Positions 6,435 to 12,255 of a DNA stretch of 12,255 nucleotides are shown here, in pieces. Both the position numbers and the translations under genes were made by a program. Each line of letters starts with the position of its first letter. The stretch's first letter is position 1. The DNA lies in NCBI GenBank assembly GCA_019689515.1, contig JADGHI010000068.1:1-12255 (forward strand). The letters run 5' to 3'. A model generated the notes under the pieces. That model worked only from the letters and a program-made list of their open reading frames with translations, did not search any database and was not told where the DNA came from. This DNA comes from Acetobacteraceae bacterium (GTDB lineage: Bacteria; Pseudomonadota; Alphaproteobacteria; Acetobacterales; Acetobacteraceae).

Positions 6435-7652
6435 ATGAAGTCCGCGAGCGGGCTGGCCGCCGCACTCGTGGCGACCACGGGCGGGCAGGCGCTCGCGACC
6501 CTTGCGGTTTACGTCCTGCCGGTGCTGGCGCCCGCGGCGACGCGCGACCTCGGCATCGCGCCACACTGGATCGGCTACCAGGTGGCGCTGATCTATGGGG
6601 CTGCCTCCACCGGCTCCGTGCTCTCCGTCGGCGCGCTGCGCCGTTTCGGGCCGGCACGGTGTACGCAGATCGCGCTCGCCGCAGCCGCGGCCGCATGCCT
6701 TGCCATGGCGCTGGGCGGGGTGGTCGCGGCGGCGTTCGGTTCGGTCGTGATCGGGCTCGGCTACGGGCTGACCAATCCTGCTGCCTCACAGGTGCTCACC
6801 CGGCTGGCGCCGCCGTCCCGGCGCAACATGGTGTTCGCGGTGAAGCAGATGGGCGTGCCGATCGGCGCCGCCCTCGCGGGCTTCCTGCTACCGGGAGCGA
6901 GTCTCGTCCTGGGCTGGCGCGGAGCGGCGCTCGCCGTCGCCGTGGTGCTGCTGGGCGCAACGGCCGCGCTGGGCGTGTTCCGGCCGCACTGGGACGCGGA
7001 GCGCGACCGGCGGTTCCCGCTGCTGCGCATGGGTGCGGGCGGCAGCGGCATCTCGGCGCTGCGCGAGCGGCCCGGCCTTGCGGCGCTGGCCGCGGTCGGC
7101 GGGCTCTACTCCTCGATCCAGCTCGCCTTCGGCGCCTACGCTGTGACGATGCTGGTCGAGGAGTTCGGCTGGGGGCCCGTGGCCGCTGGCGCCGCGGCGG
7201 CGACCACGCAGGTCCTCGGCGCCGTGGCACGGCTGGCCTGGGGCGCGGCGGCCGATTTCTGGCGCAGCGGCCTCGGCGTGCTCGCCGCGATCGGGTTCAT
7301 CAGTGCGCTGGGCGTGCTGGCCCTGCCGCTCGCCGTGCACTGGCCGGAAGCAGCGGTCCTGGCGCTGTTCTGCGCGCTCGGCGCCTCGGCGGCGGGGTGG
7401 AACGGCGTGCTGATGGCCGAGGCCGCGCGGCTCGCGGCGCCGGGCCGCGCCGGGGATGCGGCGGGCGGCGTGCTTGCGGTGACCTTCGGTGGCGTGGTGG
7501 CCGGGCCGTCGGTGTTCGCGGTCGTGGTCGGGCTGATGGGGTCCTATGCGTTCGCCTTCGCCACGCTAGGGGTGCTGCCGCTTGCGGGAGCCCTGGTGGC
7601 CTTGCAGACGCGCAGGCGCGAGGTCCGGGCGGAGGCGGCCGAGCGCTCCTAG
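6435..7652 (+). CDS. Major facilitator superfamily (MFS) transporter
   Basis: 405 residues from ATG 6435. An in-frame ATG at 6357 would add 26 residues unlike an MFS N-terminus; AGGG about 11 nt before 6435 is a weak Shine-Dalgarno, so the start is moderately sure. About 12 hydrophobic segments are visible, in two halves separated by a basic central loop near residues 182-212. The loop between TM2 and TM3 carries a degenerate MFS motif A (GALRRFGPAR, lacking the usual Asp). TM4-5 has GLGYGLTNPAASQVL then RNMVFAVKQMGVPIGAAL, typical of CynX/NimT-like and organic-anion members. It probably moves a small organic anion across the inner membrane. Its TAG stop overlaps the stop of the small minus-strand ORF in a shared CTAG. 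It is divergent from the Bug gene at 5037-6098. The substrate is unknown. Confidence 0.88.
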   Translation: MKSASGLAAALVATTGGQALATLAVYVLPVLAPAATRDLGIAPHWIGYQVALIYGAASTGSVLSVGALRRFGPARCTQIALAAAAAACLAMALGGVVAAAFGSVVIGLGYGLTNPAASQVLTRLAPPSRRNMVFAVKQMGVPIGAALAGFLLPGASLVLGWRGAALAVAVVLLGATAALGVFRPHWDAERDRRFPLLRMGAGGSGISALRERPGLAALAAVGGLYSSIQLAFGAYAVTMLVEEFGWGPVAAGAAAATTQVLGAVARLAWGAAADFWRSGLGVLAAIGFISALGVLALPLAVHWPEAAVLALFCALGASAAGWNGVLMAEAARLAAPGRAGDAAGGVLAVTFGGVVAGPSVFAVVVGLMGSYAFAFATLGVLPLAGALVALQTRRREVRAEAAERS

Positions 7653-7825
7653 CGGCGCGGTGACGGGGAGGACGGTGCCGCGGGCGCGCCCGCGCCGGGT
7701 TCCTCGGCTGGGGTGGCCGCCTCGGGCGATGCCTCCGCGATGGCAGTGCCGCCGCGTTCCTCTTCTTCCTCGTCCTCCAGCGGCTCCGCGAAGGGGGCGC
7801 CGCGCGCCTGGCACAGCCAGCACAT
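7649..7825 (-). CDS. Small CxxC, acidic, Ala/Pro-rich hypothetical protein (58 aa)
   Basis: The ATG at 7825 lies 4 nt after the stop of the MetE-like gene, with AAGG 3-4 nt upstream, suggesting translational coupling. The product begins MCWLCQARGAPFAEPLE, has an acidic run DEEEEE, then a low-complexity Ala/Pro/Ser/Glu tail ending SPSPRR. Nearly all codons end in G or C like the neighbours. The ORF fills the whole gap between the MFS and MetE-like genes, and its TAG overlaps the MFS TAG through a shared CTAG at 7649-7652. The CxxC could bind metal with a partner or dimer, but two Cys alone are insufficient evidence. I do not recognise a family. It may be a real small gene or a chance frame in GC-rich DNA. 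Confidence 0.5.
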   Translation of the reverse strand: MCWLCQARGAPFAEPLEDEEEEERGGTAIAEASPEAATPAEEPGAGAPAAPSSPSPRR

Positions 7826-7829
7826 CGCC

Positions 7830-9017
7830 TTAGCCCCGGTCCGCCGCCGCACCGAACAGGCATTGCGAGGCGATCCGCGCGCCATCGGAGAGCGCCCGCA
7901 GCTTCGCCCAGACGACATCCGGCGCGACGCGTCCGCGCCCGGCGGCGGTGTCGAAGCCGCAATCCGTCCCCGCGAGCACGCGGCGCGGGTCGCCCACCAC
8001 CCGCGCGACGCGCTCGATGCGCTCCGCCACCACCTCGGGGTGCTCGACGAAATTCGTCAGCGTGTCGATGACGCCGGCGACGAGGATCTGGTCCTCGGCC
8101 AGCGGCATGCGCTCGAAGCAGCGGTGTTCGTGCGCGTGGCGCGGATTGGCGAAGGGCAGCACCAGCCCGCCGACCTTCGCCGTCAGCAGCACCGGCAGGA
8201 TGTCGGCGAGGGGCACGTCGGCGTCGTGCGGGCCCTCGTAATTGCCCCAGCACACATGCAGCCGCACCCGCTCGCGCGGCACATTCGCGAGGGCGCGGTT
8301 GATCGTCTCGACCACCCGCTCGCAGAAGCCGATGAAGTCGGCGAGCGGCCGGTCGCGGTAGGCCGAGTGGCGCTCGAGCGCGAGGTCCGGGCAGTCGAGC
8401 TGTAGCAGGAAGCCGGCGCCGACGATCGCCTCGTACTCCACCCGCAGCGCCTCGCCGAGCGCGTCGAGATAGGCCTGCTCCGTGTCATAGTACTGGTTCT
8501 GGACGGTCGTCGCGACGATGCCGGGCGAGGGAGCGGTCAGGAAGGCCTCCGCGTAGCGCCCTTCCACGGCCGCCAGGGCGGCGCGGAAATCGGCGCATTC
8601 CGCCTCAACCGCGCGGGGGTCGAGATAGGCGACGGGACCGATCGCGGCCGGCAGGTGCTCGGTGTTGCTCACCGCCTCGCGCGTGGCGGATTGCTGCTGG
8701 AACGCCGCCTTGAACTCGGGATAGGCGTCCACATCGGCCCAGCCGCGCCGCTCGCCCCGTCCGCCGATGCCGCTCAGCCGGCGGCGGAGGTAGAGCGCGA
8801 AGGCCTCGCGTTGCTGCTCGCCGTTGTTGATGACGTCGAGGCCGCACTCGATCTGCCGCGGCACGATGGCGTGCAGCGCCTCCCGCCCGGCGGCGGCGAT
8901 CGCCGCCTCCTCCACCGGCTCGCCCCGTGCGCGGCGGGCATAGAGGCGCGTCAGCTCGCGCGGTCGCGGCAGGCTGCCGGTGTGGGTGGTGAGGATGCGA
9001 TGCTCGCTGCGTTGCAT
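7830..9017 (-). CDS. Cobalamin-independent methionine synthase II family protein (MetE C-terminal-like)
   Basis: 395 residues, ATG at 9017, with GGAGG 9 nt upstream. It is a single TIM barrel matching the C-terminal catalytic half of MetE, about half the length of full MetE (about 750). Motifs in order: LTTHTGSLPRP (residues 9-19), NNGEQQR (64-70), LLQLDCPDLAL (204-214), HVCWGNYEGPHD (254-265), NPRHAHEH (291-298), GVIDTLTNFVEHPE (315-328), and AGTDCGF (349-355). H254, C256 and C353 correspond to MetE zinc ligands. The acidic ligand, which the family usually carries just before ANPRH, appears to be P288. Homologues of this short form are common next to catabolic genes and are thought to move methyl groups from unusual donors or act on other substrates, so methionine synthesis should not be assumed. 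It sits between a Bug gene and the small CxxC ORF. Confidence 0.88.
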   Translation of the reverse strand: MQRSEHRILTTHTGSLPRPRELTRLYARRARGEPVEEAAIAAAGREALHAIVPRQIECGLDVINNGEQQREAFALYLRRRLSGIGGRGERRGWADVDAYPEFKAAFQQQSATREAVSNTEHLPAAIGPVAYLDPRAVEAECADFRAALAAVEGRYAEAFLTAPSPGIVATTVQNQYYDTEQAYLDALGEALRVEYEAIVGAGFLLQLDCPDLALERHSAYRDRPLADFIGFCERVVETINRALANVPRERVRLHVCWGNYEGPHDADVPLADILPVLLTAKVGGLVLPFANPRHAHEHRCFERMPLAEDQILVAGVIDTLTNFVEHPEVVAERIERVARVVGDPRRVLAGTDCGFDTAAGRGRVAPDVVWAKLRALSDGARIASQCLFGAAADRG

Positions 9018-9119
9018 GCCGGATGGCCTCCGGTACGGGAAGGAACGGCTTCAGCTTGGCGTCTGCGGCGTGGTGTCGCGAGGGCGCGCGCACGACCCTG
9101 TGGCATCGGACGCCGCCCG

Positions 9120-10100
9120 CTATTCCACCGTGGCGCCCGAGATCCTCACCAGCTCCGCGATCTTCGGCAACTCGGCAGCGTGGAACGCGGCGAACTCCTC
9201 CGGGCTGCTGCCCACCGGTTCGGAGCCGAGCTCGACGATCCGGTCCCGCAGCTGCGGCGTGCGCAACGCCGCCTGGACCTCGCGGCCAAGGCGTGCGACC
9301 GCGGGGGCCGGCGTGCCAGCCGGCGCGAACAGCCCGACCCAGGCGGCGAACTCGAAGTTGGGAATGGTCTCGCCGATCGCGGGCACCTCAGGGAGCTGGG
9401 TGGCGCGGTTGCGGGTGGTGACGCCGAGGGCGCGAAGCTGCCCGGCGCGCACCTGCGGCAGAACCTCGATCACCGCGTTGAACACGAGCTGGATCCGCCC
9501 GGCCACGAGGTCGGCCGCCGCCGGCGCGCCGCCGCGATAGGGCACGTGCGTCATCTCGATGCCGGCGCGCTGCGCGAGCAGCGCGGCCGAGAGGTGCTGC
9601 GTGCTGCCTGGGCCGGCCGAGCCGTAATTCAGCTTGCCCGGATTGGCCTTCGCCAGCGCGACCAGCTCGGTGACGCTGTTGGCTGCCACCGCGGGATGCA
9701 CCACCAGCAGGTTCGGCGTGAAGGCGACGAGCGAGACGGCCATGAAGTCGCGCCGCACGTCGAAGGGCAGGTTGCGGTACAGGGCGGCATTGGTAGCGTG
9801 CGTCGTGGTCGTCCCCATGATGAGCGTATGCCCGTCCGCCGTGCCGCGGGCGACATGCTCGGAGGCGATGTTGCCGGCGGCGCCGGGCCGGTTGTCCACC
9901 ACCACAGGCTGGCCGAGTCGTTCGGCCAGCGCCTCGCCGATCAGGCGTGCCGTCACGTCGGTGCTGCCGCCGGCCGCGAAGGGCACGACGATGCGCACCG
10001 GCCGGCTGGGGCTCCATTCCGCGGTTGCTTGAGCGCGCGCCGCGAGGGGTGCGATTGGCGCGGCGCCGAGGCTGGCGACAAGTTTCCGTCGGTACATCAT
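9120..10100 (-). CDS. Bug-family TTT substrate-binding protein
   Basis: 326 residues. Of two consecutive ATGs, the one at 10100 is best placed relative to GGAGG (7 nt); the frame stays open upstream without a better site. The leader MMYRRKLVASLGAAPIAPLA ending ARAQA (cleavage about residue 25) is a short signal peptide with RR, Tat- or Sec-dependent. Bug signatures follow: VRIVVPFAAGGSTDVTARL, VVDNRPGAAGNIASEHVA, ADGHTLIMGTTTTHATN, NPGKLNYGSAGPGSTQHL, and HVPYRGGAPAAADLVAGRIQ. It is a periplasmic receptor, usually for carboxylates. No TctA/TctB is in the window. It starts a minus-strand group with the MetE-like gene (102-nt gap), and is divergent from the CoA-transferase gene, so the ligand may be a substrate of that pathway. 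This is inference. Confidence 0.92.
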   Translation of the reverse strand: MMYRRKLVASLGAAPIAPLAARAQATAEWSPSRPVRIVVPFAAGGSTDVTARLIGEALAERLGQPVVVDNRPGAAGNIASEHVARGTADGHTLIMGTTTTHATNAALYRNLPFDVRRDFMAVSLVAFTPNLLVVHPAVAANSVTELVALAKANPGKLNYGSAGPGSTQHLSAALLAQRAGIEMTHVPYRGGAPAAADLVAGRIQLVFNAVIEVLPQVRAGQLRALGVTTRNRATQLPEVPAIGETIPNFEFAAWVGLFAPAGTPAPAVARLGREVQAALRTPQLRDRIVELGSEPVGSSPEEFAAFHAAELPKIAELVRISGATVE

Positions 10101-10150
10101 GGGGTTTCCTCCGATCTGTTCGTTTGTGTTCTTCATTCCGCTTTGCGCGA

Positions 10151-10166
10151 CCCGCGGTGACGCGGG
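10151..10166. promoter_or_regulatory. Perfect 6-bp dyad in Bug gene leader (operator or hairpin)
   Basis: CCCGCG and CGCGGG flank GTGA. It is centred about 58 nt upstream of the Bug ATG on the minus strand, so it could be a leader-RNA hairpin or an operator. It is short and GC-rich, so chance is possible. Confidence 0.25.
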
Positions 10167-10190
10167 CAAGGGCAGCAGGCGCGGACAACC

Positions 10191-10216
10191 CGTCTGCTTC
10201 CGCGTCCTGGCAGACG
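10191..10216. promoter_or_regulatory. 7-bp inverted repeat with 12-nt spacer
   Basis: CGTCTGC (10191-10197) and GCAGACG (10210-10216) are perfect reverse complements. The dyad lies about 95 nt upstream of the Bug gene and about 70 nt before the candidate CoA-transferase -35 box, a place where an activator such as a LysR-type protein could serve both. No regulator gene is seen. Confidence 0.3.
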
Positions 10217-10281
10217 CGTGACACGGGGCGAGCGGTGCGGAACGCGCACCCCGGCCCGTCAGCGGGGCATTGGTCGGTCGA

Positions 10282-10310
10282 TTGACGGCTGCAGTTTTGC
10301 AGAGCCTAAT
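10282..10310 (+). promoter_or_regulatory. Candidate sigma70-type promoter for CoA-transferase operon
   Basis: TTGACG (10282-10287, 5/6 to consensus) and CCTAAT (10305-10310, 4/6) are separated by exactly 17 nt. The spacer contains a 5-bp dyad, CTGCA-GTTT-TGCAG (10289-10302), which a repressor could use. Initiation near 10317 would leave a leader of about 100 nt before the GTG at 10421. This is the best promoter-like match seen in the window, but it was found by eye. Confidence 0.45.
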
Positions 10311-10408
10311 GCTCACCCATAGGCGCCGCAAGTGGCCGTACAGGACGACGAAATGCCGCTACGGCGGCGCGTCGGCCGGCGACACGCGCGCGTACCGCCA
10401 TCCATACC

Positions 10409-10414
10409 GGGAGG
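10409..10414 (+). promoter_or_regulatory. Strong Shine-Dalgarno fixing a GTG start
   Basis: GGGAGG ends 6 nt before the GTG at 10421. This site supports GTG as the CoA-transferase start, since no ATG lies near it in frame and the protein's conserved part only begins about 27 residues later. Confidence 0.7.
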
Positions 10415-10420
10415 AATACC

Positions 10421-11701
10421 GTGCCGAACGACGACAGCCTGGCGCAAACCGCCGGAGGCAAGCAGCAGCAACCATCACCGGCGCACGCGCAGGCTGGCGC
10501 GCTCGCCGGCTTGCGGGTGATCGACCTGACGCAGTTTGAGGCCGGGACCTCCTGCACCCAATCGCTCGCCTGGCTCGGCGCAGAGGTCATCAAGGTGGAG
10601 GAGCCGGCCCGCGGCGAACAGGGCCGCCGCGCCTCCGCCGACCGGCCCGACGCGGACAGCTACTACTTCATGGTGCTGAACGCGAACAAGCGCAGCGTCA
10701 CCGCGAACCTGAAGAGCGAGAAGGGGCGCGACCTGCTGCGCCGCCTGATCGAGAAGGGCGACGTCTTCATCGAGAACTTCGCTCCCGGCGTGATCGAGCG
10801 CCTCGGCTTCGGGTGGGAGGAGGTGCGCAAGATCAACCCGCGCATCATCTACGCCCAGATCAAGGGCTTCGCCGAGGACGGCCCCTACGCCAGCTACCCG
10901 GCCTTCGACATGATCGCGCAGGCCACGGGCGGGGTGATGTCCATCACCGGGGAGCCCGACGGGCGCCCGCTCAAGCCCGGCGTGACGCTTGGCGATACCG
11001 GCGCGGGGCTGCATCTCGCGGTCGGCATCCTCGCCGCGATCATCCAGCGCAACCGCACCGGCGAGGGCCAGCGCGTCACCGTCGCGATGCAGGAGGCGAT
11101 GATCAATTTCTGCCGCATCGCCTTCGCCGCGCAGCTCATCTCCGGGCGCACGGCGCAGCGCTACGGCAACCAGAGCATGATCGGCGCCAACGCGCCGAGC
11201 GAGTCCTATCCCTGCGCGCCCGGCGGGCCGAACGACTACTGCTTCATCTACACCTCCCGCGCCGGCGAGCATCAGTGGGAGCGGCTACTGAAGGTAATCG
11301 GGCGCGAGGACCTCAAGAACGACCCGCGCTTCGCCGACCCGCATGCCCGCTTCCGCAACCACGAGGCGCTGGATGCCATCATCGCCGAGTGGACGCGCAA
11401 GCACGACAAGCACACGGTGATGAAGCTGATGGGCGACGCCGGCGTGCCGGCGGGCGCGGTGCTCGACACGGGCGAGCTGGTGAACGACCCGCATCTGCGC
11501 CGGCGCGAGATCTTCGCCGAGGTGGACCACCCGGTGCGCGGCAAGTTCGTCATCCCCGGCTGGCCGGTGAAGATGTCCGCCTCGCACATTCCGGTCGTGC
11601 CGCCGCCGGTGCTCGGGGCGGATACCGAGGCGGTCTATGGCGGGCTGCTCGGGCTGAGCAAGGACGAGATCGCGGCGCTGCGCGCCGAGAAGGCCATCTG
11701 A
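10421..11701 (+). CDS. CaiB/BaiF class III CoA-transferase, formyl-CoA transferase-like
   Basis: 426 residues from GTG 10421. After a Gln/Ala-rich extension of about 27 residues comes ALAGLRVIDLTQFEAGTSC, then TQSLAWLGAEVIKVE, very close to the start of formyl-CoA:oxalate CoA-transferase (Frc). Other family marks are FIENFAPGVIERLGFGWEEV (117-136) and IYAQIKGFAEDGPY (143-156). D163 in PAFDMIAQATGG is the catalytic aspartate that forms acyl anhydride and thioester intermediates; DTGAGLHLAVGILAAI and the C-terminal GVPAGAVLDTGELVNDPHL also match. Length equals Frc (about 428). Class III enzymes pass CoA between carboxylates, often 2-oxo, 2-hydroxy or oxalate-type acids. It is 27 nt upstream of a ThDP lyase-like gene, the usual frc-oxc style pairing. 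Oxalate is one possible substrate, not proven. Confidence 0.9.
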   Translation: MPNDDSLAQTAGGKQQQPSPAHAQAGALAGLRVIDLTQFEAGTSCTQSLAWLGAEVIKVEEPARGEQGRRASADRPDADSYYFMVLNANKRSVTANLKSEKGRDLLRRLIEKGDVFIENFAPGVIERLGFGWEEVRKINPRIIYAQIKGFAEDGPYASYPAFDMIAQATGGVMSITGEPDGRPLKPGVTLGDTGAGLHLAVGILAAIIQRNRTGEGQRVTVAMQEAMINFCRIAFAAQLISGRTAQRYGNQSMIGANAPSESYPCAPGGPNDYCFIYTSRAGEHQWERLLKVIGREDLKNDPRFADPHARFRNHEALDAIIAEWTRKHDKHTVMKLMGDAGVPAGAVLDTGELVNDPHLRRREIFAEVDHPVRGKFVIPGWPVKMSASHIPVVPPPVLGADTEAVYGGLLGLSKDEIAALRAEKAI

Positions 11702-11728
11702 ACGGACGGACGAAGGACACCTGACCCG

Positions 11729-12255
11729 ATGAAGATCAAGGCCCATGACCTGGTCGGCCGCGCGCTCAAGAAGCAGGGGGTGGACACCGCCTTCTTCCTG
11801 ATGGGTGGGCCGATGCTCGGCGCGATGGCGTCCTGCATAACCGAAGGCATCCGCATGATCGACGTGCGCCACGAGCAGGCCGCGGCCTTCATGGCCCAGG
11901 CCTATGCTCGGCTGCGCGCGCGGCCCGGCGTGTGCATGGCTGCCTCCGGCCCCGGCGCGATCAACCTGACGACCGGCCTCGCCAATGCGCTGATCGACTG
12001 CGCGCCGGTCGTTGCGCTCGGCGGTTCCAGCCCGGTCGGTTTGCTCGGCCGCGGGGCGTTCCAGGAGATCGACCAGGTCGCGATCATGCGCCCGGTGACG
12101 AAATGGGCGGAGCGCGTGTACGACCCGAAGCGCATCCCGGAGATGATCGACGTTGCCTTCCGCCAGGCGATGTCGGGCAAGCCGGGGCCGGTCTATCTCG
12201 ACCTGCCGGGCGACGTGCTGCACATGGACGTCGAGGAGGACGACATCGCCTGGCC
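11729..12255 (+). CDS. ThDP-dependent 2-hydroxyacyl-CoA lyase / oxalyl-CoA decarboxylase / acetolactate synthase-like enzyme (N-terminal part)
   Basis: 175 codons from ATG 11729 to the right edge; full members have about 550. AAGGA lies 11 nt upstream. The fragment is the PYR domain: MKIKAHDLVGRALKKQGVDT, catalytic glutamate E49 in DVRHEQAAAFMAQAYAR, ASGPGAINLTTGLANALIDC, then ALGGSSPVGLLGRGAFQEID and SGKPGPVYLDLPGDV. GGSS after the strand resembles oxalyl-CoA decarboxylase and 2-hydroxyacyl-CoA lyase, whereas AFQE-D and RPVTK also occur in acetolactate synthases. At positions aligned with the oxalyl-CoA decarboxylase Tyr-Glu pair it has F111-Q112, which argues against a strict oxalyl-CoA decarboxylase. 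The CoA-transferase just upstream favours an acyl-CoA substrate. The deciding C-terminal half is outside the window. Confidence 0.85.
   Translation, partial: MKIKAHDLVGRALKKQGVDTAFFLMGGPMLGAMASCITEGIRMIDVRHEQAAAFMAQAYARLRARPGVCMAASGPGAINLTTGLANALIDCAPVVALGGSSPVGLLGRGAFQEIDQVAIMRPVTKWAERVYDPKRIPEMIDVAFRQAMSGKPGPVYLDLPGDVLHMDVEEDDIAW

Larger units (their letters stand above)
10101..10420. other. Divergent intergenic region between Bug receptor and CoA-transferase genes
   Basis: 320 bp with no supportable gene. It holds the Bug gene's Shine-Dalgarno, two dyads (10151-10166 and 10191-10216), a promoter-like pair (10282-10310) for the CoA-transferase and a strong Shine-Dalgarno at 10409-10414, each listed separately. 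Part of it (10110-10140 and 10275-10315) is visibly richer in A/T than the flanking genes, as expected for promoter DNA. Confidence 0.6.

Noticed and set aside
6182..6478. 98-codon minus-strand frame in the Bug/MFS intergenic region
   Set aside because: No recognisable motif, no convincing ribosome site, and it overlaps the MFS start; composition looks like a chance frame.
11285..12223. 312-codon minus-strand frame antisense to the CoA-transferase and ThDP genes
   Set aside because: It is His/Arg-rich, lacks motifs, and lies opposite two strongly supported genes.

Overview
The window is very GC-rich with strongly GC-biased third codon positions. Almost every reading frame stays open by chance, so genes were chosen by family motifs, Shine-Dalgarno sites and spacing. 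The gene content suggests an alphaproteobacterium, probably Acetobacteraceae (Roseomonas-like): two Bug-type solute receptors with RR-containing leaders, a CaiB-type CoA-transferase, a CoxG-like protein and several ThDP enzymes. The phylum is an inference from gene content. There is no rRNA, tRNA, CRISPR array, transposase or phage gene in view.

Layout. (1) 1-2351, minus strand: a tight operon whose transcription order is a 2-oxoglutarate/Fe(II) (isopenicillin-N-synthase-like) oxygenase, then a tandem carboxymuconolactone-decarboxylase-fold protein, then a 2-hydroxychromene-2-carboxylate isomerase/DsbA-fold protein cut by the left edge. (2) 2521-4869, plus strand, divergent from (1): a ThDP-dependent decarboxylase/acetolactate-synthase-like enzyme followed 3 nt later by a CoxG-like SRPBCC protein with a hydrophobic C-terminal tail. 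(3) 5037-6098, minus: a Bug-family receptor. (4) 6435-7652, plus: an MFS transporter divergent from that receptor. (5) 7649-10100, minus: a second Bug receptor, a MetE-C-terminal-like (cobalamin-independent methionine synthase II family) protein, and a small CxxC/acidic ORF whose stop codon shares a CTAG with the MFS stop. (6) 10421-12255, plus: a formyl-CoA-transferase-like class III CoA-transferase and the N-terminal third of a second ThDP enzyme that resembles 2-hydroxyacyl-CoA lyase/oxalyl-CoA decarboxylase.

Together these read as an accessory catabolic region for small organic or aromatic-derived acids: periplasmic capture (two Bug receptors), membrane transport (MFS), CoA activation (CoA-transferase), ThDP-dependent C-C cleavage (two enzymes), oxidation (2OG oxygenase) and isomerisation/decarboxylation (CMD and HCCA-isomerase folds). 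No substrate can be assigned from sequence alone. I see no regulator gene in the window, but the three divergent intergenic regions carry promoter-like boxes or inverted repeats that could be operators.

The most uncommon points are the orphan CoxG next to a ThDP enzyme, the CoA-transferase/ThDP-lyase pair, the small CxxC ORF, and the apparent loss of a glutamate zinc ligand in the MetE-like protein. I found no clear evidence of a wholly new system.
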